The notes beneath the pieces were generated by a model. It worked only from the letters and a program-made list of their open reading frames with translations, searched no databases and was not told the origin of the DNA. 20,022 nt of DNA, taken from a virus. Below are positions 1-8,984 of the stretch, piece after piece. Where the stretch lies: IMG/VR virus record IMGVR_UViG_3300031774_000212, positions 1 through 20,022 of that record; one strand, given 5' to 3'. Numbering within the stretch: position 1 is the stretch's first letter; each line of letters opens with the position of its first letter. Position numbers and translations under genes: made by a program.

Positions 1-1
1 T

Positions 2-2011
2 ACAAATCCAATATTGCCAAGTGAAACACAGATAAGTGAATTACTTTTAGACGATAAGATTGCTGTAAGAAGGGCAATGAAATTTATTAATAAAGAATTA
101 AAATCAGAACAAGTAAAAGATTTTAATAATGATATAACTCGTTTAATTAAAAATGTTCAATTTGGTAAACTTGGGGAAATAGGAGAAATAGACAAAAGCG
201 ATACTGCTCCAAGTGAGTACAATCAAATTAATATGTTGAAAAACAAAAAAAAGAATAAAATCATAAATGGGTTGTATGACCATTTAGAAAATAAAGATTT
301 AAGCATACCTAACTTTAATGCCATTTTAAAATTAGGAGCTGATTATCGTGATAATCAACTTGTTTTAAATAATGATGATTTGGCTTTTGAATTAGAGCTT
401 ATGCTATCAGGTCAAACAGATCAGATGATACACCCAGCACAATTATTAGAAACAACATATGTTAATAAATTAATTGAAAAAGGTTTTATAGGAACATCTA
501 AAACAGCTAAATACACAAAAGAAGCATGGGCAAAAAGAGTTGCTAAATACAAAACTGCTTGGGACGAAGCTCAGACTAAAGCTCATAATGTTAACCAAGC
601 TAAAGATAATATAGAAGCTGGAATACCAGTAACTAACACACAAAGAAATGAAATTGTTGATTCATTACCAAAAACAGTTCTTGTAAATGGTTTTGATGAG
701 CCATTAAGTATATTAAGTGACGATGAAAATATAAGAGTTAAAAGTGTAGATCAAGAAGTTGGATCAGCTATTTCAATAGGATTTTTATCAGAAAACTCAT
801 CTAATGCCCTTAATAACATATTAACTTCTAATGATGTTGGCTTTAATAACATTAAAAAGTTTTATTCAAGTTTAAAACAAGCATTTGTTAAAAAACATGG
901 CAGAGATTGGGTAATTTATTGGCATAAATTTGCAGAGAATAACAAACTTGATTTAAATATTCTTGAAAGTGCAAAGTATTATAATGATGCAAGTAATTTT
1001 GCCTCATCTTTTAATACGCAATCAGGAAAAAGATCATTAAGTTTATTTTTTGGAGACGAGGACTTAGATGACACGCAAGTTTTAACAAAAATAATAAAAG
1101 AAGTTGGAAGTAACATAGACGATAATTGGTTTATGAGAATATTAAGTCCAAATCTAAATGTTGACCCTACAGTAGCAAAAGCTATGAGAGCTTGGTATGA
1201 CCAAAATGGTGTTAATGATTTATCTGATTTAACAGCAAAAGACCCAGCTTTGTTTAATATGATAATGAGAGAAGTTAAATCTCAGGTATTTCAAGGAAAA
1301 TTAGACCCTAAAAAACCACAACAAGCATTAGAAAGTGCCGTTATTGGAGCTATGTATAAGTTTTCAGGTCGCATTAATGTTCAGGAAGATCAAAATGGCA
1401 ATGCTTATTTAGCCGAAGGAATTAGCTTGTTAAAATATGGGCAAGCAACAATACCAGGAGATGCCTATACATTAACACAAGAAGATTTAATAAAAGATGT
1501 TGTTTCTAAATATAACATGACATTTGGTGGGGGTACAAAAGACCCAAAAGTTAGAGAAGCTATTGATAATGGAAATATAATATTTTTACCTAATAATGAA
1601 GGTGTAGGAGAGCAGACCTATAGAGCTGTTGCAGTAACAGATGATGGAAGAAGGGAAACAATATCTGATAGATATACTTGGCATTGGAATACATCTCAGG
1701 AAAATAAAGATTATAAATTAGCATTGGAAAGATTATCAAGTGAGACATTTAGAAAGATTTTCACAACATTTAGTTTTATGAGTAAAAACAATATTTCTGC
1801 TGTTATGGACACTATTAAAAGTAATAGAGACAGAGCAGAAACATGGTTAAAATTTACCAATATGTATAACAAGGTTGCGTTATCAATTAACAATAATGTT
1901 AGAGTAAATTATCAAAAAGACATATTACCTATAATCAGCAACAAAGAAACTCTTGAAGAATTAGAAGAATATTATGACTCTAAAAGATGGAGGGTTTTAA
2001 ACGTAAGATGA
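2..2011 (+). CDS. Large virion protein, probable internal core protein (5' truncated)
   Basis: The reading frame is open back to base 2. The first possible start inside the window is a TTG at 14 with no convincing ribosome site, so the gene most likely begins outside the window. At least 665 residues are visible. The protein is hydrophilic, rich in Asn and Lys, and has no signal peptide or clear membrane segment. I recognise no domain by motif. The call rests on position: a large soluble protein, then a ~1040-residue protein, then a T7-type tail fibre, which is the T7 order gp15-gp16-gp17 (internal core proteins, then fibre). It overlaps the next gene by 4 bases (ATGA), suggesting coupled translation. 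A different structural role, such as a tail-hub or ejected enzyme, cannot be excluded. Confidence 0.6.
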   Translation, partial: TNPILPSETQISELLLDDKIAVRRAMKFINKELKSEQVKDFNNDITRLIKNVQFGKLGEIGEIDKSDTAPSEYNQINMLKNKKKNKIINGLYDHLENKDLSIPNFNAILKLGADYRDNQLVLNNDDLAFELELMLSGQTDQMIHPAQLLETTYVNKLIEKGFIGTSKTAKYTKEAWAKRVAKYKTAWDEAQTKAHNVNQAKDNIEAGIPVTNTQRNEIVDSLPKTVLVNGFDEPLSILSDDENIRVKSVDQEVGSAISIGFLSENSSNALNNILTSNDVGFNNIKKFYSSLKQAFVKKHGRDWVIYWHKFAENNKLDLNILESAKYYNDASNFASSFNTQSGKRSLSLFFGDEDLDDTQVLTKIIKEVGSNIDDNWFMRILSPNLNVDPTVAKAMRAWYDQNGVNDLSDLTAKDPALFNMIMREVKSQVFQGKLDPKKPQQALESAVIGAMYKFSGRINVQEDQNGNAYLAEGISLLKYGQATIPGDAYTLTQEDLIKDVVSKYNMTFGGGTKDPKVREAIDNGNIIFLPNNEGVGEQTYRAVAVTDDGRRETISDRYTWHWNTSQENKDYKLALERLSSETFRKIFTTFSFMSKNNISAVMDTIKSNRDRAETWLKFTNMYNKVALSINNNVRVNYQKDILPIISNKETLEELEEYYDSKRWRVLNVR

Positions 2012-5000
2012 TTAAAACACCTTTATATCGTCAGTCAATGAACTCAATATTTTCTAATATGCAAAATAATATGAATTTTGTTGAGCAAGCATCAGATAGT
2101 GATGTTTACAAATCCCCAGTAACTGCACCTGAAGAATATAGTTTTGGAGAATCTTTTGAAGCTGGATTTAGGCAATATAGCCCTGCTCCATCTATAATGA
2201 GAATGATAGAAAATTTTGATTTTGAAGATGACCCATCTTACGATCCATTAGCTGATGAACAAATACCCGAAGGATATGAATGGCGATTTTTAAATAGTGC
2301 AAGTGCCGAAGAAACAGCTATGCGATTAGAAAGGCTAGATGCAGATTTAAAAGATTTAGATATAATTGAAAATGGTAATTTACTTGCTATTGGTATGGGT
2401 GGTTTAGTATCTCCATTAATTGTTTCTCCAGTTGGTACATATAAGACCTTATCTAATACAAGTTTTCTTAAAAGATTTATAGGTAGTGCAGCTTTTACCA
2501 CGGCTTTATATGCTCCTGAAGAATTTTTAATTGCCTCTCAAAATGAAGGAAGAAGTGAATTTGCACAGACATTAATTCCATTAATTGGAGCTGGTGTTGT
2601 TGGTGGAACAGTCGGTGGTTTTTTTGGTAGACGTATAACACAAAATATAAATCCAGCAGATGAGTTTGCCCAAGAAGGAGAAGAAGGTATTTTTAGAAGT
2701 GCTGGTTCTATGGCAAATCCTGAAAGTCCTATTGTGTTAAAATCATTAATGGATCAAGAAGCTCTTGCAGAAACGGGTATAAAACTTGAAAAGCTTAAAT
2801 GGAATCCCGTTACAAGATTAACTCAAAGCCTTAATCTTACATCAAGGAAAATAGCATCACAGTTAGTTGATATGGGTGGTGTAATTCAAAAGAAAGTTAG
2901 AGGTGGCTCTGTAACTGGTGAATCTATGGATCAATCTGTAGAAACAAACTTTAGAACTAGATATTTAAGTATGCTCATGGATAGTATTAGAATATCCGAT
3001 GAAGCCTATCTTGCTTTTAGAGGATTGGTTGCCAAAGAAGGAGATATTGGCAGATCAATACAAATGCTTGGTCAAAAAAGTGCTGATTTTATTAAACGTA
3101 CTAAAACACTTTCAGAAGTTGGCTTTCGTGAAAGGGTTTCTAAAGCTATAAGGAATGGTGGTGTAGATGAGGTAAGTGACAATGCAACACCCCATGTTAC
3201 AAAAGCTGCACAAGGCTATAAAAAATTATTTGATGGAATAAAAAAAGAAGCAGAAGATGTTAAATTATTTGAAATACAAATAAGAAAAGAAATTAAAGGG
3301 CTTAAAGAATTAGTTGCAAAAGGCAAAGCTAGACCTGACCAAGTAATGGAAGCAGAAAGAAGATTAGCTTCCCTTAAACAAGGTGGTGTTTTATTAAATA
3401 CAGCATTAGGTTATGTGCCTAAATTAGTTAGAATTGATAAGGTTATGGCTAATGAATCCAGGTTTATCAACAAAGTTAGTACATGGCATCAACAAGCATA
3501 CCAATCTAGTAAAAAAGAAGGCGATGATTTTGCTATAGATGTAATGATGGATTACACAAAAAGTAAGCCATTTTTTGATTTAGATGAAGGTGCATCAAGC
3601 CAAATTGACTGGATTACACAAGCAAGTGGTACTAAAGCAAGAAAATATGACATACCTGATAAAGTTATAGAAGAATTTTTAGAAAACGATATAGAGGTTT
3701 TGGCAAGACATCATACTAAAACTATGGGCATTGATATTGAGTTAACAAGAAGTTTTGGCGATATATCAATGAAGAAAATTCTTAAACAGATAGCAGAAGA
3801 ATATGACGAACTAATCAAAAAAGCCCCCACTACTGCTGAGAGGCAAAAGCTAAAACAAGGTTTGGCAGATGATTTAAGAGATATAAAGGGGTTAAGAGAT
3901 AGACTTAGAGGAACATACGGAGCTTCTAAAGACCCTCATAACATGACTAGCCGATTTGTAAGGCAGATGAAATCATTTAATGTTCTTGTTGGCATGGGTG
4001 GTGCAGCAGTTTCTTCAATACCTGATATTGTAAGACCAGTAATGGTTGAAGGTTTAAAAAATGTTTACGAACATGGTTTTCGTAATATGTTTAAACAAAA
4101 CAGAAAATTATTAAAAAGCCTACAATTAAGAGAACTAAGACAAGCTAGTATAGCTGTAGACGCAACATTAGGACTTCGTGCTAATTCCTTTTCTGATATA
4201 GGAGATTTATTTGGTAGTCGTTTTGCTATTGAAAGAGCTTTAAATCAATCAACTGGAATATTCTTTTTGATTAATGGTTTAAACTATTGGAACCAAGCCA
4301 TGAAAGAATTTTCTGGCAATATAATAAGCCTTCGTATGACAAGTGCAATTATGTCTGATTGGACTAAATTAAGTAAGACAGACAGACGTAAGTTACTTGC
4401 TAATGGTATTGATGCAAATGACCATGCCCGTATGCAGAAAATGATTAAAGCCAATGGTCAAAAAATAGATGGGGAATGGGTTGCTAATACTGATTATTGG
4501 TCTGATATTATGATGGTTAGAAAATTTCGTAATGCACTAAATCAATCTGTTGAAAGAACTATTATAACCCCAGGAGCTGGAGACAGAGCTTTATGGACAT
4601 CAACTGAGTTTGGTTCATTAATTACTCAATTCAAAGGTTATGGTCAAGGAGCTACAGTTAGATTGTTAACTTCGGGACTTCAAGAAAAAGATGCGTCATT
4701 TTGGCAAGGTGCAATGCTACTTGTAGCTTTAGCCTCTATAGTAAATGAAACAAAAAAGATACAATATGGAATAGATAAGGAACAAACTTATACTGAGTTA
4801 TTAATTGATGCAGTAGATCGAAGTGGTGCATTAGGTTGGTTTACAGATGTTAATAACAGTATTGAAAAATTATCTGATTGGAGATTAGGTCTGAGACCAA
4901 TGATGGGTAAAAAGGAAGGGTATCTTCCTATTGGTGCTAAACTTGGTGCTATATTTGGTCCTACTGCAAGTAATATTACAACTGCTGGTAGCGTTGCTAC

Positions 5001-5118
5001 AGATGTATTAACTGGCGAAGCTGATGATAAAACTCTTAGAAGTGCAAGGTTTATATTGCCTACGGGTAACTTACCTTATCTTGATCCTATATGGGACGAA
5101 ATCATGGCTTCTAAGTGA
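2008..5118 (+). CDS. Very large virion protein, probable internal/ejection protein (gp16-like position)
   Basis: A 1036-residue protein if it starts at the ATG at 2008, which overlaps the upstream stop as ATGA. An in-frame ATG at 1987 would add 7 residues but has no ribosome site, whereas GGAGGG lies 14 bases before 2008. Two Gly-rich hydrophobic stretches (about residues 125-145 and 183-205) could insert in a membrane. A charged helical, coiled-coil-prone part follows at about 410-465. The C-terminal third has further apolar helices and ends with a Pro/Asn/Leu/Tyr-rich motif just before the stop. No lytic transglycosylase motif is evident. Its size, its place directly before the tail fibre and its membrane-active segments fit a DNA-ejection core protein. 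The role is inferred from synteny, not from a recognised domain. Confidence 0.6.
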   Translation: MIKTPLYRQSMNSIFSNMQNNMNFVEQASDSDVYKSPVTAPEEYSFGESFEAGFRQYSPAPSIMRMIENFDFEDDPSYDPLADEQIPEGYEWRFLNSASAEETAMRLERLDADLKDLDIIENGNLLAIGMGGLVSPLIVSPVGTYKTLSNTSFLKRFIGSAAFTTALYAPEEFLIASQNEGRSEFAQTLIPLIGAGVVGGTVGGFFGRRITQNINPADEFAQEGEEGIFRSAGSMANPESPIVLKSLMDQEALAETGIKLEKLKWNPVTRLTQSLNLTSRKIASQLVDMGGVIQKKVRGGSVTGESMDQSVETNFRTRYLSMLMDSIRISDEAYLAFRGLVAKEGDIGRSIQMLGQKSADFIKRTKTLSEVGFRERVSKAIRNGGVDEVSDNATPHVTKAAQGYKKLFDGIKKEAEDVKLFEIQIRKEIKGLKELVAKGKARPDQVMEAERRLASLKQGGVLLNTALGYVPKLVRIDKVMANESRFINKVSTWHQQAYQSSKKEGDDFAIDVMMDYTKSKPFFDLDEGASSQIDWITQASGTKARKYDIPDKVIEEFLENDIEVLARHHTKTMGIDIELTRSFGDISMKKILKQIAEEYDELIKKAPTTAERQKLKQGLADDLRDIKGLRDRLRGTYGASKDPHNMTSRFVRQMKSFNVLVGMGGAAVSSIPDIVRPVMVEGLKNVYEHGFRNMFKQNRKLLKSLQLRELRQASIAVDATLGLRANSFSDIGDLFGSRFAIERALNQSTGIFFLINGLNYWNQAMKEFSGNIISLRMTSAIMSDWTKLSKTDRRKLLANGIDANDHARMQKMIKANGQKIDGEWVANTDYWSDIMMVRKFRNALNQSVERTIITPGAGDRALWTSTEFGSLITQFKGYGQGATVRLLTSGLQEKDASFWQGAMLLVALASIVNETKKIQYGIDKEQTYTELLIDAVDRSGALGWFTDVNNSIEKLSDWRLGLRPMMGKKEGYLPIGAKLGAIFGPTASNITTAGSVATDVLTGEADDKTLRSARFILPTGNLPYLDPIWDEIMASK

Positions 5119-5161
5119 TGTGAATTAACAAGAAGGTGCAATATGAGTAAAGGTTATAATT

Positions 5162-6580
5162 ATGGCTACTATATCTATTGCAGACAACGATGCACGAATA
5201 CAACATAGTATAGGTGGTGGAGGCAACACAGCAGACTCCACACAGTTTACTATTGATTTTCCCTTCTTTGCCCTTGATGATATTGATGTAACAATAACCA
5301 GTAGTGCTGGTGTTGATACTGTAATAACTAGAGGCACAGGTGCTGGTACATTTGCAGTATCAGGCACAGCCGTAGATGATGGGTTCTCTGGTGGATATAT
5401 TACATTAGGATCAGTTTACACCAGTTCTACTGTAACAATTTCAAGAGATATACCTATAGTAAGAACAAGTGACTTTGCCACATCGGGTCCTTTTAATATA
5501 TCAAGTTTAAATACTGAATTAGATAAAGTTTATGCAGTAATGCAACAAGTTGAAACTAATAATGCTAGAGCATTAAGTATGCCGACTACTGATACGTTAA
5601 ATTCAATAACATTACCAACTAATGTATCTCGTAGAGGTAAATATTTGGCTTTTAATGATTCAACTGGAGATGCTGAAATTGGAGGAGACGTAGCTGACAC
5701 GGGTACAGTATCTGCAATATCAGGAAACATTACAACAGTTGCTGGTATATCAGCTAACGTAACTACAGTAGCTGGAATTGCATCTAACGTAACAACAGTA
5801 GCTGGCATTAGCTCTAATGTAACAAGTGTTGCTGGTGCAATTACAAATATTAATGCTTTAGCAGCTTCTGATGTAATTACAGACATGGCATTATTAGGAA
5901 ACGCAGATGTGATAGCTGACATGGCTTTACTTGCAACAAGTGATGTTATATCCGATATGAATACTTTGGCAGTATCAGATGTAATAGCTGATTTAAATAC
6001 ATTGGCAACATCTGACATTGTAACTGATATAAATTTGTTGGCTACAAGTGATATAGTAAGCGATCTTAATACATTAGCTACTAGTGATATAGTTTCTGAT
6101 TTAAACACACTTGCAACTTCCGATATTGTTTCAGACTTAAATACCCTGGCAACAAGCGATATTGTTTCCGATATAAATACATTAGCAACAAGCGACATTG
6201 TAAGTGATTTAAATACACTTGCTACAAGCGATATTGTTACTGATTTAAATTTATTAGCTACATCAGCAAACGTAACTAACATGGCTACTCTTGGAGCATC
6301 AGGTGTAGTAACCAACATTGCATCTGTAGCTGGTATTGCCAGTAATGTTACAACAGTAGCTGGAGTTGCAAGCAATGTAACGACTGTTGCTGGTATCGCA
6401 AGTAACGTAACCACAGTAGCTGGTGCTAACAGTAATATTTCTACAGTAGCAGGTGCTAACAGCAACATATCAACTGTTGCAGGTTCAATAGCTAATGTGA
6501 ATACAGTAGCAAGTAACATAGGAACAATATCAGCTAAAGCATCAAAAGGATTTGCTACAGCTATGGCGATTGCACTTTAA
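5162..6580 (+). CDS. Tail fibre with T7-gp17-like N-terminal adaptor and repeat shaft
   Basis: A 472-residue protein. Residues 1-130 resemble the T7 tail-fibre N-terminal domain that anchors fibres to the podovirus tail: an FTIDFPFFALDDIDVTI strand region, an ISRDIPIVRTSDF motif and an SLNTELDKVYAVMQQVE helix. The shaft then follows as four 10-residue repeats (193-232, VAGIxSNVTT type), thirteen 12-residue repeats (233-388, LATSDIVSDLNT type) and six more 10-residue repeats (389-448). The protein ends about 24 residues later with no receptor-binding tip, so the tip is probably one of the proteins encoded downstream. A short ribosome site (AAAGG) precedes the ATG. The family assignment of the N-terminus is fairly firm; the trimeric shaft is inferred. 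Confidence 0.82.
   Translation: MATISIADNDARIQHSIGGGGNTADSTQFTIDFPFFALDDIDVTITSSAGVDTVITRGTGAGTFAVSGTAVDDGFSGGYITLGSVYTSSTVTISRDIPIVRTSDFATSGPFNISSLNTELDKVYAVMQQVETNNARALSMPTTDTLNSITLPTNVSRRGKYLAFNDSTGDAEIGGDVADTGTVSAISGNITTVAGISANVTTVAGIASNVTTVAGISSNVTSVAGAITNINALAASDVITDMALLGNADVIADMALLATSDVISDMNTLAVSDVIADLNTLATSDIVTDINLLATSDIVSDLNTLATSDIVSDLNTLATSDIVSDLNTLATSDIVSDINTLATSDIVSDLNTLATSDIVTDLNLLATSANVTNMATLGASGVVTNIASVAGIASNVTTVAGVASNVTTVAGIASNVTTVAGANSNISTVAGANSNISTVAGSIANVNTVASNIGTISAKASKGFATAMAIAL
5738..6505 (+). repeat. Intragenic tandem repeats (30-bp and 36-bp units)
   Basis: Four 30-bp units (5738-5857), thirteen 36-bp units (5858-6325) and six 30-bp units (6326-6505) encode the shaft of the tail fibre. 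The peptide repeats are close to identical while codons differ between copies (for example attgtttcagactta against atagtttctgattta). The array is therefore old and held by selection on the protein, not a recent DNA duplication. Confidence 0.9.
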
Positions 6581-6591
6581 AGGAGTAATAA

Positions 6592-6918
6592 ATGGCACAA
6601 GATTTTGAAAGAAACACAGCAAATGCAGTAGGCACTGGTGCTACTACATTAAGGACTGCAAACTCATATGATGCCATAGTCGGCATAACAGTAGCAAATG
6701 TTCATTCATCACAGATAACAGTAGAAGTTTACATTAATGATGGATCAAACGACATACACATTGTTAAAGATGCACCAATACCAGTAGGAGGTGCTTTGCA
6801 AGTTCTTGATGGTGGTGCAAAAATAGTAATGGTGTCTGGTGATGCACTCAAAGTAAAAAGTAATACTGCAAGTTCTGCTGATGTTTGGGTATCGGTAGTT
6901 GATGCTATTAGTGAATAG
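6592..6918 (+). CDS. Small tail-associated beta-rich protein
   Basis: A 108-residue protein, 11 bases after the tail-fibre stop, with a good ribosome site (AAAGGAG). It is made of short beta-strand-like segments rich in Val, Thr and Ala, with no membrane segment, Cys or signal peptide. Proteins of this size and make-up are common beside fibre genes in marine phages and often form a small beta-sandwich in the tail or head. Nothing in the sequence identifies a catalytic role. It is probably a minor structural protein that decorates or connects the fibre. Confidence 0.6.
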   Translation: MAQDFERNTANAVGTGATTLRTANSYDAIVGITVANVHSSQITVEVYINDGSNDIHIVKDAPIPVGGALQVLDGGAKIVMVSGDALKVKSNTASSADVWVSVVDAISE

Positions 6919-6926
6919 GAGTTAAT

Positions 6927-7517
6927 ATGGGATATGTTGGACAAACCATAACAGATGTATTTCCTACGTCTATTAGTGTTGATAGTGCAACGATAAGTGG
7001 CAATACAACTATAGGTGGTACGTTAGGTGTTACTGGTGTGTCTACATTATCAGATAACATTGTCTTTGGTGCATCTGGTAAAGGTGTTCATCTTGGTGTA
7101 ACTACTGCTACTGCATCTAATTTACAAGATGACTATGAAGAAGGTGCTTGGACTTGTACTGTTACTGGCTCTACTTCAAATCCAAGTTCAACAGTTTCCG
7201 AAGCAGGAACTTATACGAAAATTGGAAGAATGGTTTATGCCCATGTCCAATTATCAAATAAAAATACAAGTGGAGCAGCAGGGGGGGTTAGAATAACTGG
7301 ATTGCCTTTTGAAGCTGGTGCTGATAATCAAGCAACTGGTAACCTTATGACCTATGTTGGGGTGTCTATGGATGTTGATTCTTCAAATATATCACCTTAT
7401 GTTGCTGGAACTGGTTCATCATTTTACTCAAGTAAGCATAATGCTGGGTGGGCAGAGATTACTCATAATGCAGTAAGTAACTTCTATTTATCATTTAGTG
7501 TAGTTTACGTTGTATAG
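6927..7517 (+). CDS. Tail fibre/tip-like protein
   Basis: A 196-residue protein with a ribosome site (AGGAG) just before the ATG. A short N-terminal shaft contains TIGGTLGVTG (about residues 28-37), a string also found in the 400-residue protein at 7782-8984, so the two shafts are related. At about residue 66 there is a DDYEEGAWTCTVTG motif. This kind of (D)YEEGxWTPxxxG segment commonly introduces the C-terminal beta domain of phage tail and receptor-binding proteins, and YTKIGRMVY follows about 15 residues later, also usual for this group. The family resemblance is recognisable; which receptor it binds, if any, is unknown. Confidence 0.65.
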   Translation: MGYVGQTITDVFPTSISVDSATISGNTTIGGTLGVTGVSTLSDNIVFGASGKGVHLGVTTATASNLQDDYEEGAWTCTVTGSTSNPSSTVSEAGTYTKIGRMVYAHVQLSNKNTSGAAGGVRITGLPFEAGADNQATGNLMTYVGVSMDVDSSNISPYVAGTGSSFYSSKHNAGWAEITHNAVSNFYLSFSVVYVV

Positions 7518-7529
7518 AAAGGGAATATA

Positions 7530-7778
7530 ATGGCAATAACAAAATCAATAGAAATACCAAAAATTGAGGTAGTTAAGACTTGGGCGATACAAGTTGCGAC
7601 AGATACAGTCATTAAAGAAGATGGCACAGAAATTAGTAGGTCAAGGCATAGGCATGTTATTTATCCGGATTCAGATATATCAAGTGAAGCTACAGAAGTA
7701 AAAGCAATAGCAAATGCAGCTTGGACAGATACAGTCAAAGCTAATTACAAGACATGGAAAGAAGCACAAGGGAAATAA
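7530..7778 (+). CDS. Small protein between tail genes, function unknown
   Basis: An 82-residue soluble protein with a ribosome site (AAAGGGA). The first half looks beta-rich and the second half is an Ala/Lys/Glu-rich helix ending close to the stop. No cysteines or membrane segments. It sits in the tail block, 12 bases after one fibre-like gene and 3 bases before another, and is surely co-expressed with them. It could be a small structural protein or a fibre-assembly helper; I do not recognise the family from sequence alone. Confidence 0.55.
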   Translation: MAITKSIEIPKIEVVKTWAIQVATDTVIKEDGTEISRSRHRHVIYPDSDISSEATEVKAIANAAWTDTVKANYKTWKEAQGK

Positions 7779-7781
7779 TCA

Positions 7782-8984
7782 ATGGCATATATTGGCACAA
7801 GTCCAAGCAACGGAGTAAGGCGAGTTCACACCTATACTGCAACTGCTAATCAGACTACATTTACTGGCAGTTCTACAGAGGGTGTAACTCTATCCTATGC
7901 AGATACAAACTACATAGATGTATTTCAGAATGGTGTATTACTAGGTAGTGCAGACTATACAAGTACAAGTGGTACATCTGTTGTATTGGCTCAAGGTGCT
8001 AGTGTATCAGACCTGGTTGTTATTGTTGTGTATGATGTATTTTCTGTGGCAGATACAGTAAGCAAAACAGCAGGTGGTAGCTTTGATAGTGCTATAACTA
8101 TTGGAGGTACACTAGGAGTTACTGGAGAAACAACTTTAGCTACTCATTTAAATATGGGTGATGATGACAAGATTAAACTTGGTGCAGGTTCGGATTTACA
8201 ACTATATCACGATGGTACAAATAGTTATGTTAATAATACAACTGGTAATCTTATAGTTCAAAGTGGTGCTAATGCTTATATGAATGTTAATAGCAGTGAA
8301 AATGCTGTTGCTTGTATAGCAAATGGTGCTGTAGGTCTTTATTATGACAATTCTGAAAAGTTAGTTACGACTACACATGGAATAACAGTAAATGGTAGGC
8401 AAACAATACTTCATAATGGAGCATCAGATTATGCTATGTATGTATACAATGACGGAGATAATGCTAACAGGTATGGTATTTATATGCAAATTGGTGATGA
8501 TGATGGAACAGGAACAAGTATCTTCCTAAGTTTTGTAGATGGTGATGGTAATACTGTGGGTAGTGTTACCTTTACTGGCAGTACTACAAGTTTCAACACA
8601 TCTTCAGATTATAGATTAAAAAATAATATAACAGATTTAACAGATGCTACTGCTAAAGTAAAAGAGTTAAAACCTAAAAAGTTTAGTTGGAAAAAAGATA
8701 AAAATAGTACATTAATACATGGTTTTCTAGCACATGAAGTTGCAGAAGTTATTCCTGAAGCTGTAGTTGGCGAAAAAGATGCCATGACAGAAGAAGTGCT
8801 TTATGTTGATGGTGATGAAATACCTAAAGGCAAAAAAGTAGGAGATGTAAAAGAAGCATCAAAGATTGCTCCACAAGGTATTGACCCATCTAAATTGATT
8901 CCGTTACTAACAAAAGCCATACAAGAATTATCAGCTAAAAATGATGCACTTGAAACACGAATTAAAGCATTGGAGAGTAAGTAA
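7782..8984 (+). CDS. Tail fibre/tip protein with S74 intramolecular chaperone
   Basis: A 400-residue protein. Residues 1-90 form an N-terminal beta domain (TANQTTFTG, YIDVFQNGVLLG, DYTSTSGTSVVL) of a type seen in many marine phage tail proteins. Residues 100-120 carry TIGGTLGVTG. Residues 126-160 have the KIKLGAGSDLQLYHDGTNSY segment common in such fibres. The C-terminus is an S74-type chaperone starting near S275 in SSDYRLK: Ser275 and Lys280 match the Ser/Lys pair of endosialidase-type chaperones, which assemble a trimer and then cleave themselves off before the Ser. HGFLAHEV and a final coiled coil (LTKAIQELSAKNDALETRI) complete it. The chaperone assignment is strong; target specificity is unknown. 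The stop overlaps the next start by one base (TAATG). Confidence 0.82.
   Translation: MAYIGTSPSNGVRRVHTYTATANQTTFTGSSTEGVTLSYADTNYIDVFQNGVLLGSADYTSTSGTSVVLAQGASVSDLVVIVVYDVFSVADTVSKTAGGSFDSAITIGGTLGVTGETTLATHLNMGDDDKIKLGAGSDLQLYHDGTNSYVNNTTGNLIVQSGANAYMNVNSSENAVACIANGAVGLYYDNSEKLVTTTHGITVNGRQTILHNGASDYAMYVYNDGDNANRYGIYMQIGDDDGTGTSIFLSFVDGDGNTVGSVTFTGSTTSFNTSSDYRLKNNITDLTDATAKVKELKPKKFSWKKDKNSTLIHGFLAHEVAEVIPEAVVGEKDAMTEEVLYVDGDEIPKGKKVGDVKEASKIAPQGIDPSKLIPLLTKAIQELSAKNDALETRIKALESK

Noticed and set aside
5738-6505. CRISPR-like periodicity
   Set aside because: The repeats are contiguous coding units of 30 and 36 bases with no unique spacers, and they continue an open reading frame.
5530-6519. 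Long minus-strand open frame (329 codons) opposite the tail-fibre repeats
   Set aside because: It arises from the periodic codons of the repeat shaft; its peptide is a mirrored repeat with no ribosome site, while the plus-strand gene has a recognisable fibre domain.
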